62,375 bases of DNA from Auxenochlorella pyrenoidosa (GCA_001430745.1 KQ482032.1:154552-216926); one strand, 5' to 3'. Shown: positions 12,502-25,077, numbered from the stretch's first letter. Notes: a model not told the origin generated them from the sequence alone. Numbers and translations are program-made.

Positions 12502-13076
12502 AGTTACCAGCGCACGTCACTGTGTGGGACGTTTGAGCTCACAGACTGAGCACTAGGGGTCCTGCATTGAACAAGCAGCGCTTAGATTTTGCAAGACCTT
12601 CTGATGGGCGGCAACCAGCGGGAGCGCTCAGTCAGTGGAGCGCACTGGCGCATTGTGGTTTCGGGGCGATGCCTCCGTTTCTTAAGCCTGCTGAGCGAAC
12701 GAAAATGCGGCCTACCTGCACGGCAGTGCCGCGGAACGCCTGCCGCTGGGCGGCAGTCGCAGCAGGGGTGGCTAGTGCAAGTGGCATCGTGTTCAAGCAG
12801 CGCAGAGCCGTACGACAAAGTTTGCAGGTGCTGGCGATCTGCTGACGGCCGCTTGTGAGGAGGCTGCTCTGCTGCGGCTGCCCTCCCTGCTGTGGTGCAA
12901 TGTGCTCAATCATGACACCGATCGGAGCTCCCAAGGCCGTGAACTAGCACTGTTAGGCTCCGGCAGTGACCGGGGCGACGGAGGCGTGAGGGCTTTTTGA
13001 GCTCTCCGCCTAGGCGGCAGCGGGGGAATGGGGAGAATGAACCACAATGTAAAGGTACGCACCAGAATGCATCGTG
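12502..13076. other. Divergent intergenic region, rubredoxin / MFS transporter
   Basis: These 575 bases separate two divergently starting genes and should hold both promoters. I see no convincing coding exon. Short open frames on both strands are low-complexity and lack a family signature. An in-frame ATG at 13028 exists upstream of the transporter, but the frame meets a stop before any usable splice site. Confidence 0.4.
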
Positions 13077-16000
13077 ATGGTCAGCCGATGCTCAGATGCG
13101 GCGGTGTCAGGGGCAGCGCCGCAGCCGCCGCCGCTGCCTGCCGCACTGCTCAGCCAGCTGCCGTGTTGGTGCACACTTGCCTGGCTGCAGCTGGCCCTTT
13201 GGTGGAGCCTCCTGGAGAACTGCAGCGCCTCTGTGCGCTCGGGAGACGTCCTGTCTGCATTGCTCTTCCTGCTGACCGGGTCAAACACCACCGTGGGCCT
13301 GGTCCAGGTGCAGGCATGGTGTGGCTAGCTGCTCGGGGCTGCCTGGCTAGCTACTGCGCCTTATCCTGCTGCATGCATGTTTACAAAGGAAAAAATGTGT
13401 TGGGAGGAGCTCCTATCAGCAAAGAGTGGTGTGCAGGCTCGCTGGGGTTGCCTGCCAACCCCGCTCCTGTGCTGCTGTGCAGGGCGCCAACGGCGTGATG
13501 CAGATGCTGGCAGCGCTGCCGGCGGGCTGGGCCGCAGACCGGCACCGGCGGGACACCATGCTGCGGTGCGGAGCGGTCGTTGGGGCAGCAGCGGGCGTTC
13601 TGCTGGGCTATGCCCTGGCCCTGCAACCCACGGTGAGTGCCGGGCTCGATGCGCACGGCACGTGCGGCACGCACAAGGTGCCCCCCACTGCTACGCGTTG
13701 TGCGTACACTCCATGCAACCTTTTCCAAGACTTGCAGCACAGAAACTGTGGGCAGTGGGTGTCATCCTGCCCAGCGCGCTGCTGTGCCTGTGTCCTGCTT
13801 GCTACCTTCGACAGGTGTGGATGCTTGCCGCTGCCTCGGCGCTGCTTGGCTGCTACCGAGGGATTTACTCAGCTGCATTGGAGGCCATCTGGGCAGACAG
13901 CATCGCCACAGGCCGCAGGTGGGCATGTGGAGGGGCCCACTGCAACGCTGGGTTGGACAGTGCGCAGGGGGCAGCTGCGCATCTGGTTGGTTGGCCGCAG
14001 GCTGCGCAGCGTCTGTCGCTCCTCATATGCAGCGACCGTCCCACTCCGCTTGCCTGACCCCCATGCCTCACTCCCTGCGTCTCCTCTGGCCCCCATGCCT
14101 CGCCCCATCCATGTCCTCTGGGCACCCTTCCCCCCCCTCTGCAGCTCGCTCTACACCAAGCGCTACGCCCTCACCGTGGTGTCCTCCTCCTTTGGCCCCT
14201 GGCTCTCCCTGGCCCTCTTCCACTTCCTGGGCAACCAGTGGCACGCGCACGACTGCCGCCTGGTGCTGGGCAGCGGCCTGCTGCTCATGGTGGCGCCCCT
14301 GGCGCTCATGTGCTGCTTCGACGACGACCAAACGCTCGAGGCGCAGCAGCTGAGGGCGCGGCAGGCGACAGGGCAGCAGGGAGGGCAGCAGCTGGAGGGA
14401 GGGCAGCATTCAGGAGGACAGCGGCAGCTGGAGGGCGGACCTGCAGCGCTGCCGGCATGCGCAGACGGGGAGCTGGCTGGTTGCCGTGACAGCGGCAGCA
14501 ATGCTGGGGTGCCCCCCGCGGGCAGCGCGCCTGCAGCAGAGGTCGCAGAGGCCGCAGAGACGGGCGCAGCAGGCTCCCTCCTGGCAGTGGCAGCCAATGG
14601 ACATGCCTCCTGCCCGCCAAGCGAGGCCTGCACTGGCAGCGATGGCGCCCTCCCGGTGGCAGCAGCCGCAGGCAGAGCGGCCGTGCAACCGGCAGCAGCG
14701 ACAGTCTTGGGGGCAGCCGGGCCATCTGCCAGCGACCTGCTGAGCCTGTCTGAGCTTGGAGGGCAGGCCAAGGCGCAGGGACAGCATGGGGCGGCGGGGT
14801 GCTGCGCCTGGCTGCCGCCCGGCCTGGCTGTCACTGTACTCATCAGCTGTTCAGACTTCATAGGCGCTCTGGCCTCGGGTGGGTGCTGCCGGGCCTTGCT
14901 GAGTGCAAACAGCGGCCAGCAGGCCAGCATGCCTGCGTGGCAGCGGCGCGCGTGCTGCCGTGCATGTGCAAAGCCTGGGCCCGCACCATGCGCCTCGTCA
15001 CCTCCCCTTGCTCGCGTGCGCCCACGGCTGTCCTGGCTGCAGGCATGACCATCAAGTTTTTTGCCATGTGGTTCATGCAAGAGGTGGGGCTGCGGCCCAC
15101 GGCCGTGTCCCTGATCGGCGCTCTGTCCCCGCTGGGCGTCAGCGCCGCCTCGCTCGCCTGCCAGCCCCTGTCCAAGCGCGTGGGCCGCGTGCAGATCAGG
15201 TGGGGCGCCCTGCCAGGCTAAGCAAACCGCAGAGCCGCTTCAAGCCGGAGCTGGTATCTGAAGGGCTGAAAAGGAAGGGAGGGGTTGGATTAGAATGGAT
15301 AGCAGGCAGCGCTGCCTGCTTTGTGTGCCAATGCGGTGGGTGCCGACCAGCTGCTCAGCCCTGTGGAGTGTCCGGCCTGCCGCCTCAGCTGGTGCCGCTC
15401 CGGCCTCCATGCTGCTCTACCCTTCCTGCTGGCGCCCACCCCCTGCCGCTGCCTGCAGCCTGTGCACGCGCTCCCTGGACATTGCGCTGCTCATCTGGCT
15501 AGCCTATCTGCCCACAGGCAGGGCCCACGGCCTGCTGGTGGCCGTGCACCTGCTGCGCATGGCAGTGGCCAACGCCACCAGGCCCCTCATGCGCTCGGGT
15601 GCGGTGCTGGGGGTGGGCAAGCGGCGTCGGGTGTGGTGGAGGGAGATGGACACGGCTGCAGCGCACATGTGCGCGCAGCCTAAACGGCAGGGTTCAGAAC
15701 GCTAGCAGGCAGCACAGGCGCTGCGCCTTGCCAACTCTCAATCCCACGCCTTGTCAGAAGATCCCAGGTTCACCTTGTCCCCCCTTGCACTCTGCTGAAG
15801 GCCTGCTGCCATTCCGGGCTGCCACAACTCTCCCCCCCACCCCTGGCGTAGTGCTGATGGACTGCGTGCCCCGCCGGCACCGCGGCAAGGTCAACGCCGT
15901 GGACAGCGTGCGCACCTTCAGCTGGAGCGGCAGCGCCGCGCTGGGCGGCTTCCTCATCGAGCGCTTCGGTGAGGGCCGGCTGCCGCGCCCGCTGCCGGCA

Positions 16001-16396
16001 CCAACCGGTGCAGCGCATTTGTGTGGGGCGCTCTGCTTGGGCCTCCAAGCCAGCCTTTTGCATTCTCAACACTGTGGGATGGCAACGTTGCTCTGCTGCT
16101 CCTCTCTCTTATCTGCTTCTGCAGGCTTCCAGCGCACCTTCCTGATCACAGCCGGCATCAAGCTCCTCGCCTTCCTGCCGCTCTTCCCTCTGCTGGCATT
16201 TGTGCCAGATGGACTGTGCATCCCAGCAGGGACGCGGGCAGAACGCCTGCGGCGCCAGCAGGAGTGGGCTGCGGCAGCACCAAGCGAGGCCGAGCAGCTC
16301 TACGGCCTGGCAAGGACGGCAGCGGCATCAGCGCATGCATCGGCAGAGCGCGACAGCCTACAGCAGCCGCTGCTTGCTGACCGAAGAGAGTCTTGA
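13077..16396 (+). CDS. Major facilitator superfamily transporter
   Basis: This is a polytopic membrane transporter, substrate unknown. The chosen start, ATG 13077, opens an exon with hydrophobic segments LLSQLPCWCTLAWLQLALW and LSALLFLLTGSNTTVGLVQ. The next exon (near 13480) carries GANGVMQMLAALPAGWAADR followed by HRRD, the MFS loop 2-3 motif G(x)3-D-R-x-R-R in degenerate form, then GAAAGVLLGYALAL. Further spans are AAASALLGCYRGIYSAALEA (near 13830), YALTVVSSSFGPWLSLALF (near 14165) and LVLGSGLLLMVAPLALMCC (near 14260). A long Gln/Gly/Ala-rich cytoplasmic loop (about 14330-14800) separates the two halves. The second half has MTIKFFAMWFMQEVGLRPTA (15045), LIWLAYLPTGRAHGLLVAVH (15490), VLMDCVPRRHRGKVNAVDSV (15850) and FLITAGIKLLAFLPLFPLLA (16140). 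The stop is at 16396. Family placement is secure; subfamily is not. Confidence 0.8.
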
Positions 16397-16600
16397 TGGG
16401 CGCGCTCTCTGTGAACGTGGAGCAGCAGGCTGATCAAGGCAGGCAAGAGCCTGGAGGAACAGCATCATGATGGCGGTCGATGGGCACTTGCCAGCTTGGC
16501 GCATAGCCTGTGAACGCCCGTGCAGCGCTGAGGGCGCTGTTGTTATCTGCAACAAGTTGCGCCGTTTTACGGGTACAAAACCAAACCAGCAGGCTCAAAC

Positions 16601-17788
16601 ATGGGCGCAGAGGGAGGTGATTGCTTGGACCCGCGCATCCCTCAGCTGCGTGCAACCATCCTTCAGTGCATCGATGACATCGCGGCGCAAGAGCATTGGG
16701 ACAAGGAGAGGTCAGCGGCGCCAGGTTGCGTGTAGGCCGCTGCCGCTGCCGCTGCCACTGCCACTGCTTGCCAAGACAGTCAGTGCTGTGTTACGTTCTG
16801 CAGCCAGAGCCTCCGTATATGCATGACTCCTGCAGGGCTTGGCACACAGGATATTCATGCAAGAAAATCAGGCAGGCCGACACCCTGCGCATGTGTCTGG
16901 CATGCAGGGCATGCGTCATCCTCTCCGGCGGGCTGGACAGCTCCATCGCCGCGTGCGTCGGGCGGCAGCCCCTGGGCCTGCGCGCCGCCTTCACGGTGCT
17001 CGCCAGCCCGGGCGCCACCGACCGGCCCTACGCGGCCGCTGTGGCCACGGCCGCGGGCCTGCAGCACCACCAGCTGGACGTCGGCTTGGAAGAGGTGCTC
17101 CGGGAGCTGCCCACGTGCGTGCGGGTGCTGCAGAGCTTTGACCCCATGACCCTGCGCAACGACATGGCGGTGTGCGCCGCGCTGCGCGCCGCCGCGGCCG
17201 CGGACTTCACCTGCGCGGTGACTGGGGATGCAGCGGACGAGCTGTTTGGGGGATACAACTTCACGCACCGGTGAGGCGGGGGCTTGAACGCCAGCTCGCC
17301 AGCTCGCTGCACAGGCTGCTGAACAGCCTGCAAGGCAGTAAAATGGAGAGCTGGGCATGTCACCAGCCTGCCATAGTTGGCCACGCCTTGCACCTATCGC
17401 CAGACCCGTGCTTCTCGGCGGCCAGCCTTGTCCGGGACCTGCACCCGCTGCTTCCCTCTGCCTGCAGGCTGGACGATGCGGCGTGGCAGCACAACCGGGA
17501 GCGCATGGCGAGCCTGATGCGCTTTGGCAGCGTGCCCCTGGGTGAGCCCCAGCGGCCACGCATGCGCCCGGGTGCATGGTGCCTGGCCAGCAAAGGCAGC
17601 GCCCCTATCTTCCCGATGCGCCACTGCAATTGGTCGAGCAGCAGCGGTGGCCCCTGCTCCCTGCAGGCAAGCACTTTGGCATCTTTGTTGCCTCGCCCTT
17701 CAACCAGCCAGCCGTGGTGAAAGCAGCCATGCAGTTCAGCAAGGCCGACTGCGTACGGCCGCGGCCTGCCGACGCCGGCGCCCCCCAG

Positions 17789-17820
<32 letters not shown>

Positions 17821-18932
17821 CGGGGCAAGAGCCAGGGTCTGGGCCCTCCTCGCCGCCGCCAGCGCTGCTGGGCAAGATGCCGCTGCGGCTGGCCTTCCCC
17901 GAGGTGCCCACCTGCTGGAGGGGGAAGGACCCCATAGAGGTGGGGCCGCGGCGGGGGAGGCTGCCTGCCGTGCCTGGGAGGCCAGCAGGGGGCGCACGTG
18001 GGCTGCCCGTGTGCCGCGGAGTGGGGAGGGCCACTCGAGGAGGTTGAGCGAGGCCCCGGTTGGTCTAGCTTGCCGCCGCCAACTGCGCCTCTGCCGTCGT
18101 CGCACGCCCCTGTGTGCATGCGCATGCTGCCCCATGCTACCTCACGCCACCTCACGCCTGCAGGTGGGCTGCGGCACCACCGAGCTGGGGGACCGCCCGT
18201 GGCTGCCGCAGCCAGCTGAGGGTTACTTCAGCAGGCTCACTAGGTGGGCGCGACGGGGCAGGGCGTCTGCGTGCAGGGGATCTGGGTGCAGGGCCTGCAT
18301 CTGCTGCAGGCCCTCTTGCAGCTGTGCCGATACGGCGCCACCCCACAGCACAGGAGGCCGCCGCGACTGCTCCATGCGCCCGGCATCGCTTGCCCCCTCC
18401 ATCAGGGACGGCCAGCTCTCTTCCCGCCCTCTCAGCCAGCCTGCAGCAGTGCCCGCCGCCCGCCTTGTGCGCTCTGCTTACCTGCCCACTTCCTTCCACC
18501 TACATCTATTACCCTAAGCCCCATCGAAACCCTACATAATCGTCTGCCTGCAGCGATGCCGAGTTTGAGGCGGCGCAGCGCCAGGCGGCCCAGGAAGGGG
18601 TGACCCTGCGAGACAAGGAGCACCTGCACTACTACCGAGAGTTCAGGTGGGCGCCCAGAAGCGGAGGCAGTGCACAACGTTCATTGAGAGGGCAGGTGCC
18701 ACAGGCTGCCCACGGTGTCCTGACATAGATTCCTTCTTGCTGGCACCTCTGCAGTCGGCAGTTCCCGGGCGGCCATGTCCCCGGCAAGCCGCGCCACGGC
18801 AGCGACCCCTGCCCCGCCTGCGGCTGGCAGCTGAGCGACCCAACCCAAACCTTCTGCGTGACTTGCGGGCACTACGACCCGCAGCTGCGCGCGGGCAAGC
18901 AGGCAGGCAGCGAGGGCAGCACTGGCGGGTGA
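16601..18932 (+). CDS. Asparagine-synthetase-like ATP pyrophosphatase, archaeal type, with C-terminal zinc ribbon
   Basis: The start (16601) gives MGAEGGDCLDPRIPQLRATI, then the catalytic exon near 16915 with VILSGGLDSSIAACVG, the SGGxDS P-loop of ATP pyrophosphatases. TGDAADELFGGYNFTHR (17220) is the conserved asparagine-synthetase Asp/Glu motif. ASPFNQPAVVKAAMQFSKAD (17690) and LAFPEVPTCWRGKDPIE (17890) joined to VGCGTTELGDRPW (18170) form the C-terminal substrate region. The last exons give EGVTLRDKEHLHYYREFR and a zinc ribbon CPACGW...FCVTCGHY (four Cys, 18810-18880). The stop is at 18932. There is no N-terminal glutaminase domain, so if active it must use free ammonia or a partner, or it amidates or adenylates something other than aspartate. 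As I recall the family, the C-terminal ribbon and the KDPIEVG motif are shared with archaeal-type synthetase-like proteins. Function in algae is unknown to me. Confidence 0.75.
17790..17819 (+). repeat. (CAG)10 microsatellite at a probable splice acceptor
   Basis: Ten CAG units lie between two exons of the synthetase-like gene that are in different frames. The upstream exon reads QFSKADC up to a GTACGG donor at 17753; downstream the frame that reaches LLGKMPLRLAF is the CAG frame. Every CAG unit is a possible acceptor, and using any one keeps the frame. Confidence 0.6.
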
Positions 18933-19542
18933 TGGTTTCACGCCGGCGGTGGCACCAGCCAGCCCTTCTTGCACTCCTGGCTGGGCTTGCCGCGGGCGTC
19001 ACTGCCATCCGCGACTGTGTGGCGGTACAATCAGCACCGGAGCACGTCACACCATGCGTATGCTAAGTAGCCAAAGTTTCACGCAAGGGTCGTCAGCGGC
19101 GGCGGCGGTGAATTAGCAAGGCATCGATGGCTCGCAGGTGGAAGTGTTCATCAAGCCTAGTAACAGTGATCACAGGCTGCGCCGAGCCATGGGGAAGCAA
19201 TCACTCGTTGTGCAAATGCCTGGATGCCCCTGCAGGGTTCTGCTGTGACGCTTGGTGCCAGGGAGCGGGGCTCACTGCTGCGGGGCTTTGTAGCGCTATA
19301 TTCAGCAGTTTACTGCGTGATCGAGCTCTCTGCAAACAACCTGCACTGTCTTTGAAGGCTTCCCAAAACTGTGGCCGCTCGTTGCGCCTGTGAACAACCG
19401 AGCCGGAGGAGGATGTCTGTAAACTAGGCTTTGCGCTACGCAGGGGTGGGCAGGGGAGAGGCGCCGTGATTTCCTGCCCACTGTCCCGCGGCACCGCTCC
19501 CGCCGGCAGCAGTCGGGACGGGGCTTAGAGGAGGAGGCCAGC
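18933..19542. other. Intergenic, no gene seen
   Basis: About 610 bases between the synthetase-like gene and the receptor kinase. Only short, low-complexity open frames are present. It should contain the 3' end of the first gene and the promoter of the second. Confidence 0.4.
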
Positions 19543-22500
19543 ATGCAGCCTAGAGCCCACACCCTCGCTGCACTGCTGGCTCTGCTGCAACTGGCACTGA
19601 GCTCGCTGCTGTCGGAGGCAGCGGCATCAGCAACAGAGGGGGGCATCGACGAAGGTAAGCGCTGCCTCAAGACTATGTTGCAGCGTCACTGGCCGCAATG
19701 TCATCACCTCAGCAGCCGCATGAGGAGCCGAACCCACTAAACTTGCGTCCTGGCCGCCTGCTCTGCGCAGCTGCCGTCTTGCGGCACCTGCGGGAGGCGC
19801 TGCACGAGGCAGGCCAGGCTGCCGTCTGGCACGGTTGGATGCGCCTGAATGACACCTCCCACCCCTGCGCATGGTCCGGGGTTGCGTGCGCGGCCAACGG
19901 CAGCGTCGCAAAGCTGTGAGCCGCCGCTGCCGCCGCTGTCGTTCTTGAGCTTATGCTGCGATCACGCCATGCATTGCTCACCAGTTCGTGTCGCCAAACA
20001 GGCCTGGGGAGCCGGCTGCTTGGCTTGGGGCACAGCGAAACATTCAGAACATGCCGGCTCGTTGTGTCTCTGTCGCAGGACCGTCCTGTGCCGCGAAAGT
20101 CAAAGCGATTCTGTCAAGAAAGGGACGTTGCCAGCCGTCAGTGCTGCGGGGCCGCTGCTTCCGGAGCTGGCGCGGCTGCCGCTGCTGCAGGAGCTGGAGT
20201 TCACCTGCCCCTCCTTATCAGCCGGGGCCATACCCCCTGAGTGGGGCACCCTGGGCGCCTGGCCTTCACTGCGAATGTGAGTGCGCAGGACGCGTGAACA
20301 CTTGCTGCCTGGCAAGTGCAGCAGCGGGGATGCAGCACTGCGCTGTGTGGCTCGGTCGAGCCACCGGTCCTGCCCTCCCTGCCCTCTCGACTCCTGCGGC
20401 ATGCCTCGCCTGTTGGTCATGCCGCCGCGACCCTGCCCTACCCTACCCCGCCACCCGCAGCCTCAATCTCGCCGCCTCCAAGCTGGCAGGGAGCCTGCCC
20501 GACATCCAGCCGGGGGCACTGCCGCTGCTGCAGCACATGCTGCTGCATGTCCCCAAGCTGCGCGCCACGCTCCCTGCCAGCTGGGGCGGCGCCGGCGTGC
20601 TGCCCTCGCTGCGACGCCTGGAGCTGACGCTCGCAGTGCGCGGCCCCCTGCCGGCGGGCTGGGCGGGCGGCAGCTTCCGCAGGCTGGAGCAGCTGTCCAT
20701 CGCCTACAGCCCCATCTGGGCTGGCCGGAGCATCTGGATGAACGGCGGCAGCCTGGAGGAGGGTCGGCGGCCGGAGGCGGCGCCGCTGCTGGGCACCCCC
20801 CAGGGCGTGCCCGATGAGTGGGCTGCGCCCGGCAGCTTCCCGAGCCTGGCGCTGCTGCACCTGGGGGGCCTGGGCATCGCCGGCCCCCTGCCCCGGGCGG
20901 TGGTGGAGGGCACCTGGCCGGCGCTGCAAGAGCTGTGAGGCGCTCGTGGACTGCCGTGCATGTCCGCTGCCCGAGCCTGAGAGCACGCGTGGCGGCTGTC
21001 GCATGCAGGTTGGGCACACTGAAAGGCGTCCCCCCTTGCACCTGCCCTGCAGGAACCTGATCTTCAACAACATCTCCGGGACGCTGCCCCCCCAGCTGTT
21101 TGCGCGCAACCCACGGCTGCGCCGGCTGTGGGTGAGCCCCGGTGCCCTGTTGTGCCGCACTCGCACATGCGCTGGCTTCAGACGTGCCCCACGAGCCCCT
21201 CCACGTTCACTAGCTGGTGCATCTGGCTCTGTGCTGCGCTGCACTGCACTGCCTACGAGGCTGCACAGCCTGCCGGCCCCTGTGCCTGTACACAGAGGCG
21301 CAGGCCCCCTGCAGCGCCTCCTGCCGCCGACTGGCGCCGTGCTGATGGCTCTGTGTGCGGCCGCCCATGCAGCTGGGGGAGAACCGCCTGCAAGGGCCGC
21401 TGCCAGCAGCCTGGGCCAACTCTTCGGTGCGGCGCCGGGGCGCCCGCTTTGTTATCCGGCTGTTCCACCTGCTGCCTGAACACATGGGGGCCGTGAAAAC
21501 TGCAGCCTCTCTGTGTGGCCTTGCTCTGTGCGCCCTGGCCCTGCTGTCGCTGCCAAAGAGGACCATGTATGCTGGTGCAGAGACTGGCCAACCTCTGCAT
21601 CCCGTCGTGGGCCGTCCTGCACCACCCCTGCAGGCCGAGCAGATTGAGCTGTACACGAATGATCTCACGGGCCCTGCCTTCCCGCCCGGCTGGCTGGTCC
21701 CAGGAAGCTTCCCGCAGCTGCAGCTGCTGCGGCTGGGGGCCAACGCCGGCCTGACAGGCACCCTGCCGGCCACACTGCCTTGGCCCAAACTGGAGCTGCT
21801 GTGAGCGCTGTGTGTGCTGCCCGGAGCAGGGCGCATGGAGCATGCTGCTGCGCCGAGCTGCGCTGTGCTCCCCTGGACGTGTCCTGCCTCTGTGGGTCTC
21901 TGACACCCCTGCTGGGCCCCGCCCCTTTCCTGGCCCTGTAGCGGTGTGGATGGCACTGCGATGCACGGCAGCATCCCGGCGACGTGGTGCAACGCCCCCT
22001 TTGCGAAGGCATTCAACTACCTGTGGGTGGCGAGCTGCCTGGCTGGTCTTGCCGGGGTATTGGGGGCTACGCTTTGTCCGTCCCCCTACTGCGCCAAGTC
22101 GCCGGCGCCCAGAGTCCCCTTGCCATGATACAAACTCAGTGCCCTCTGCCTGGGTCCAGCACAGCAGGCAGACCGATCACAGCCAAGCGGGGCTCCTTCT
22201 CCCATGGTGTGCAGCTGGGTCGACCGCACCCGCATCACCCCGAGGCGCCCGGCGTGCGCGTGGGAGGCGCTGGCGCATCTGACGGTGTACCCTCAGGAGA
22301 GCAGCAGCGCCGCTGCTGCGTTCACCGCACTGCCACAGCAGCCAGCGGCAGTGGCGGCAGCGGCCTGCCTGGCAGCAGCGGCGCCACTTGCAGCGCTGGC
22401 AGCTGCTGTCCTGTGGCGGCAGCGGCGGCTGGCGAGCACGCATGCCAGCGCTGTCTATGCGCTGCGCAACGCAGATGCTGTAGCGGGCGAGGCACAGCGC

Positions 22501-24859
22501 GCGGCCGGCCAGCCGCCCTGTGCGGTTGGTGAGCAGGCAGCGAGGCGCAGGCGGCTGCAGGCCAGGCTAGCCACCTGCCTGCGCACCGAGGGGGGAAGGC
22601 TGGAGCTGCTGCCCCCGAATGCGCTGCCTGCGGTGCTGGCCCACAACCTCAGCCGCAGCGCTGCACGGCATGCAGACGTGCATGAAAGAGATCGCCGCCA
22701 GCAAACGCGGCCCGAGCAGAGCCGCCAGCCTCTGCTGGCTGAGCGTGCGGCTCCCTGCCAGGCGGGGGCAGAGCATGCCAGCGGGGTTGCTGCCGGTGCG
22801 CAGTGCCGGCAGTGGGGCCTGCCCACCGAGTCGCTGCGGCTCGACTCTGGCTGGCTGGAGGTGAGGCGGCGCCGGCCAGTGCCGGACAGCAACCTCACCC
22901 TGCAGCTCGTGCGCCCTGGTGCCCTGGGCTCCAGCCCGCAAGCCCCGCCCGCTGGAGAGCGAGGCCGGCGGGCAAACCTGTGGCCACCGACGTCTGCGTG
23001 TGGACCCCCCACCCACCACCCACCCACCCCACCCCTGCAGCTTGTGGTGGACAGGCAGGGCCAGCTGGTGGAGCTGGGGGCTGGCTCCCACGCCGTCTGC
23101 TACCTTGCCAGGCTGCAGGGCAGCCCGGCGGCGGTCAAGGTGGGGCCGCAGGCACCAACGCCAAGGCATCGCATGCAGCGGGCTGCTTGCCCGAGCGCTG
23201 CCAGAAGAGGGCTGCGCCGTTCGTGCCCGCACCTCTCATCCCCGCACCTCCCACCCCCGCCTGCCTGCCCGCTGCCCGCCAGGTGTTTGAGCTCGACCAA
23301 GGCTCCGACTCGCGCGCGCCCTGGCACGAAGTGTCGCTCCTGCACGCCTGCACGCACCGTCGTGTAGTGCCGCTGCTGGGGGTGGCGCTCCGGGTGGGTG
23401 GGCTGGTGTGGCACCCCGCACGCGTACGCCAGCTCGGCACAATGGATCCGGGCAGGGGCTGGGATGCAAGCGCTGCACCTGCCAGGCAGCGACTTGCCCT
23501 GTGCGCGTGTGCTCAGAACCAGGGACACCAGGGAACACCTCGCGCCTGCCCCCTCCTGCCTGCAGGGCGACCTCCTCGTGGTGGCCATGCGCCTCATGGA
23601 GGGGGGCAGCCTGGGCGCGGCCCTGCAGTGCGAGAAGGCCCGGGGGGAGCTGCGCTGGGGGGCCAGGCGAGGCGCTGGGCTGGGGGCAGGGCCGGGGGCG
23701 CAAGGCAGGAGCGCAGCGCCGTGTTGCGGGCAGCAGGGTCGTCGGGCAGCCTGACATCAAGCAGGCCCGAGCTTACTGGCGCCCTGCCAGCACTGACGGC
23801 AGCTGTGCATGGTTCTATGGTTCCGCCCTCGCCTGCCTGCTGCAGAGGGTGGCAGGTGGCCCAGGACATTGCCGAAGCCCTGGCCTTCCTGCACGGCCGC
23901 GGCGTGCTGCATGGCGACCTGAAGCCCGGGTGTGCGCTTTCTACGAGCCGCGCCATTCGCCGCCCAGGCACCGCTCGTGGCTGCACCCTTGCCGCCCCTG
24001 GCATGCCTGCCGCCTGCCGCCTGCCGCCTGCCGCCGGGCTGCGAGGGCGCTGCTGCACAGCGCTGGACCCTTCTCGGCCTGCCTCCCTGCACTCGACTCC
24101 CTGAAACTTGCCAGCCTGTCTACGCCCCTGCAGCAACATCCTGCTGTCGCATGACCGCCGCGGCTTCATTGCAGACCTGGGGATGGCCAGGGTCCTGGGC
24201 AGCACCAGCCGCGCCGCCGGCTTCACACGCCTGTATGCTGGTGAGCCCCGCCACAGGCAGGTGCGGCGTGGTTGCCACGTGGCGCAGCTGGTGTGCAGCC
24301 GGGCATCATCCACAGCTGCCACATCCGCGCGCCCGCCACATGCCCTGCCCCCCAATGCTGCAGCCCCCGAGCAGCTGCTGGGGTCCCCCTGCACCCTGGC
24401 CGCCGACATATACGCCCTGGGCATGCTGCTTGTCGTGCTAGCCAGCCGCCGCCTGCTGAGCAACCGCGGGGAGTGGGCGCTGCCGCGGGCGCCGCGCGAC
24501 TGCCCCGAGGTGAGTGCGCGTTGCTGTGGTCGACAGCGCGCTGCTGCTTCCGCCCCACATCCTCCTGGCTGCTGAGTACGTGGCAGTGGCATGCCAGCGC
24601 GGGGTGCGCTCTGTTGGGACTGCTTCCGCGCATATGTGCCTCCCTGCTGTTCTGTCTGCAGGATGTGGTGCGCCTGATTGAGCGGTGCATAGCGCCCCAG
24701 CCCGACCAGAGACCCAGTGCGGCAGAGGTGCTGCGCCTGCTGCGCGCTGCGCAGGGCTGTGAGGGCTGCCACTCCGCAGCCAGATGCAGCTCTGCAGCTG
24801 CGTGTGATGGCAGCAGCATGGAAACAGGCCGCAGCAGCCTTGATGTGCAGCCGCCATGA
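19543..24859 (+). CDS. Leucine-rich-repeat receptor-like protein kinase
   Basis: The ATG at 19543 begins a signal peptide (AALLALLQLALSSLLSEAAA). Next comes a cap domain with HPCAWSGVACAANGSVAKL, the W-x-G-V-x-C motif that precedes LRRs in plant receptor kinases. LRR exons follow to about 22020: LNLAASKLAGSLPDIQPGAL, LTLAVRGPLPAGW, LILNNISGTLPP-type (read here as NLIFNNISGTLPPQLF), LGENRLQGPLPAAW and GTAMHGSIPATW. A span rich in Ala (AAAACLAAAAPLAALAAAVL, 22350) is followed by basic WRQRR. The kinase begins near 23040: glycine loop ELGAGSHAVCYLAR, AAVKV lysine, FLHGRGVLHGDLKP (23885), NILLSHDRRGFIADLGMARV (24135) and APEQLLGSPCTLAADIYALG (24362). The catalytic Asp is kept, but HRD reads HGD and DFG reads DLG. 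The stop is at 24859. The extracellular ligand is unknown. Classic LRR receptor kinases are abundant in land plants and, to my knowledge, rare in chlorophytes. Confidence 0.85.
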
Positions 24860-25077
24860 GTTTGACTTCCCATCGTGATTACACCCCTGTACAGCACATG
24901 TCGCTATCACCCAGCTGGCGTGGCGCCTGCTGTGCGCTGTGCTGCCGCAGGCAGTAGAGAAGAGTTAGTTGCGAGGAGTCGAGCTGTGACAGCAGATTCC
25001 GGCTCGTGGTCACGTTCAAACACTCTTCAGCATTGGCCCGAGATTCAGAGCCCCCTTCCAGAGGTCTACCACCTGTG

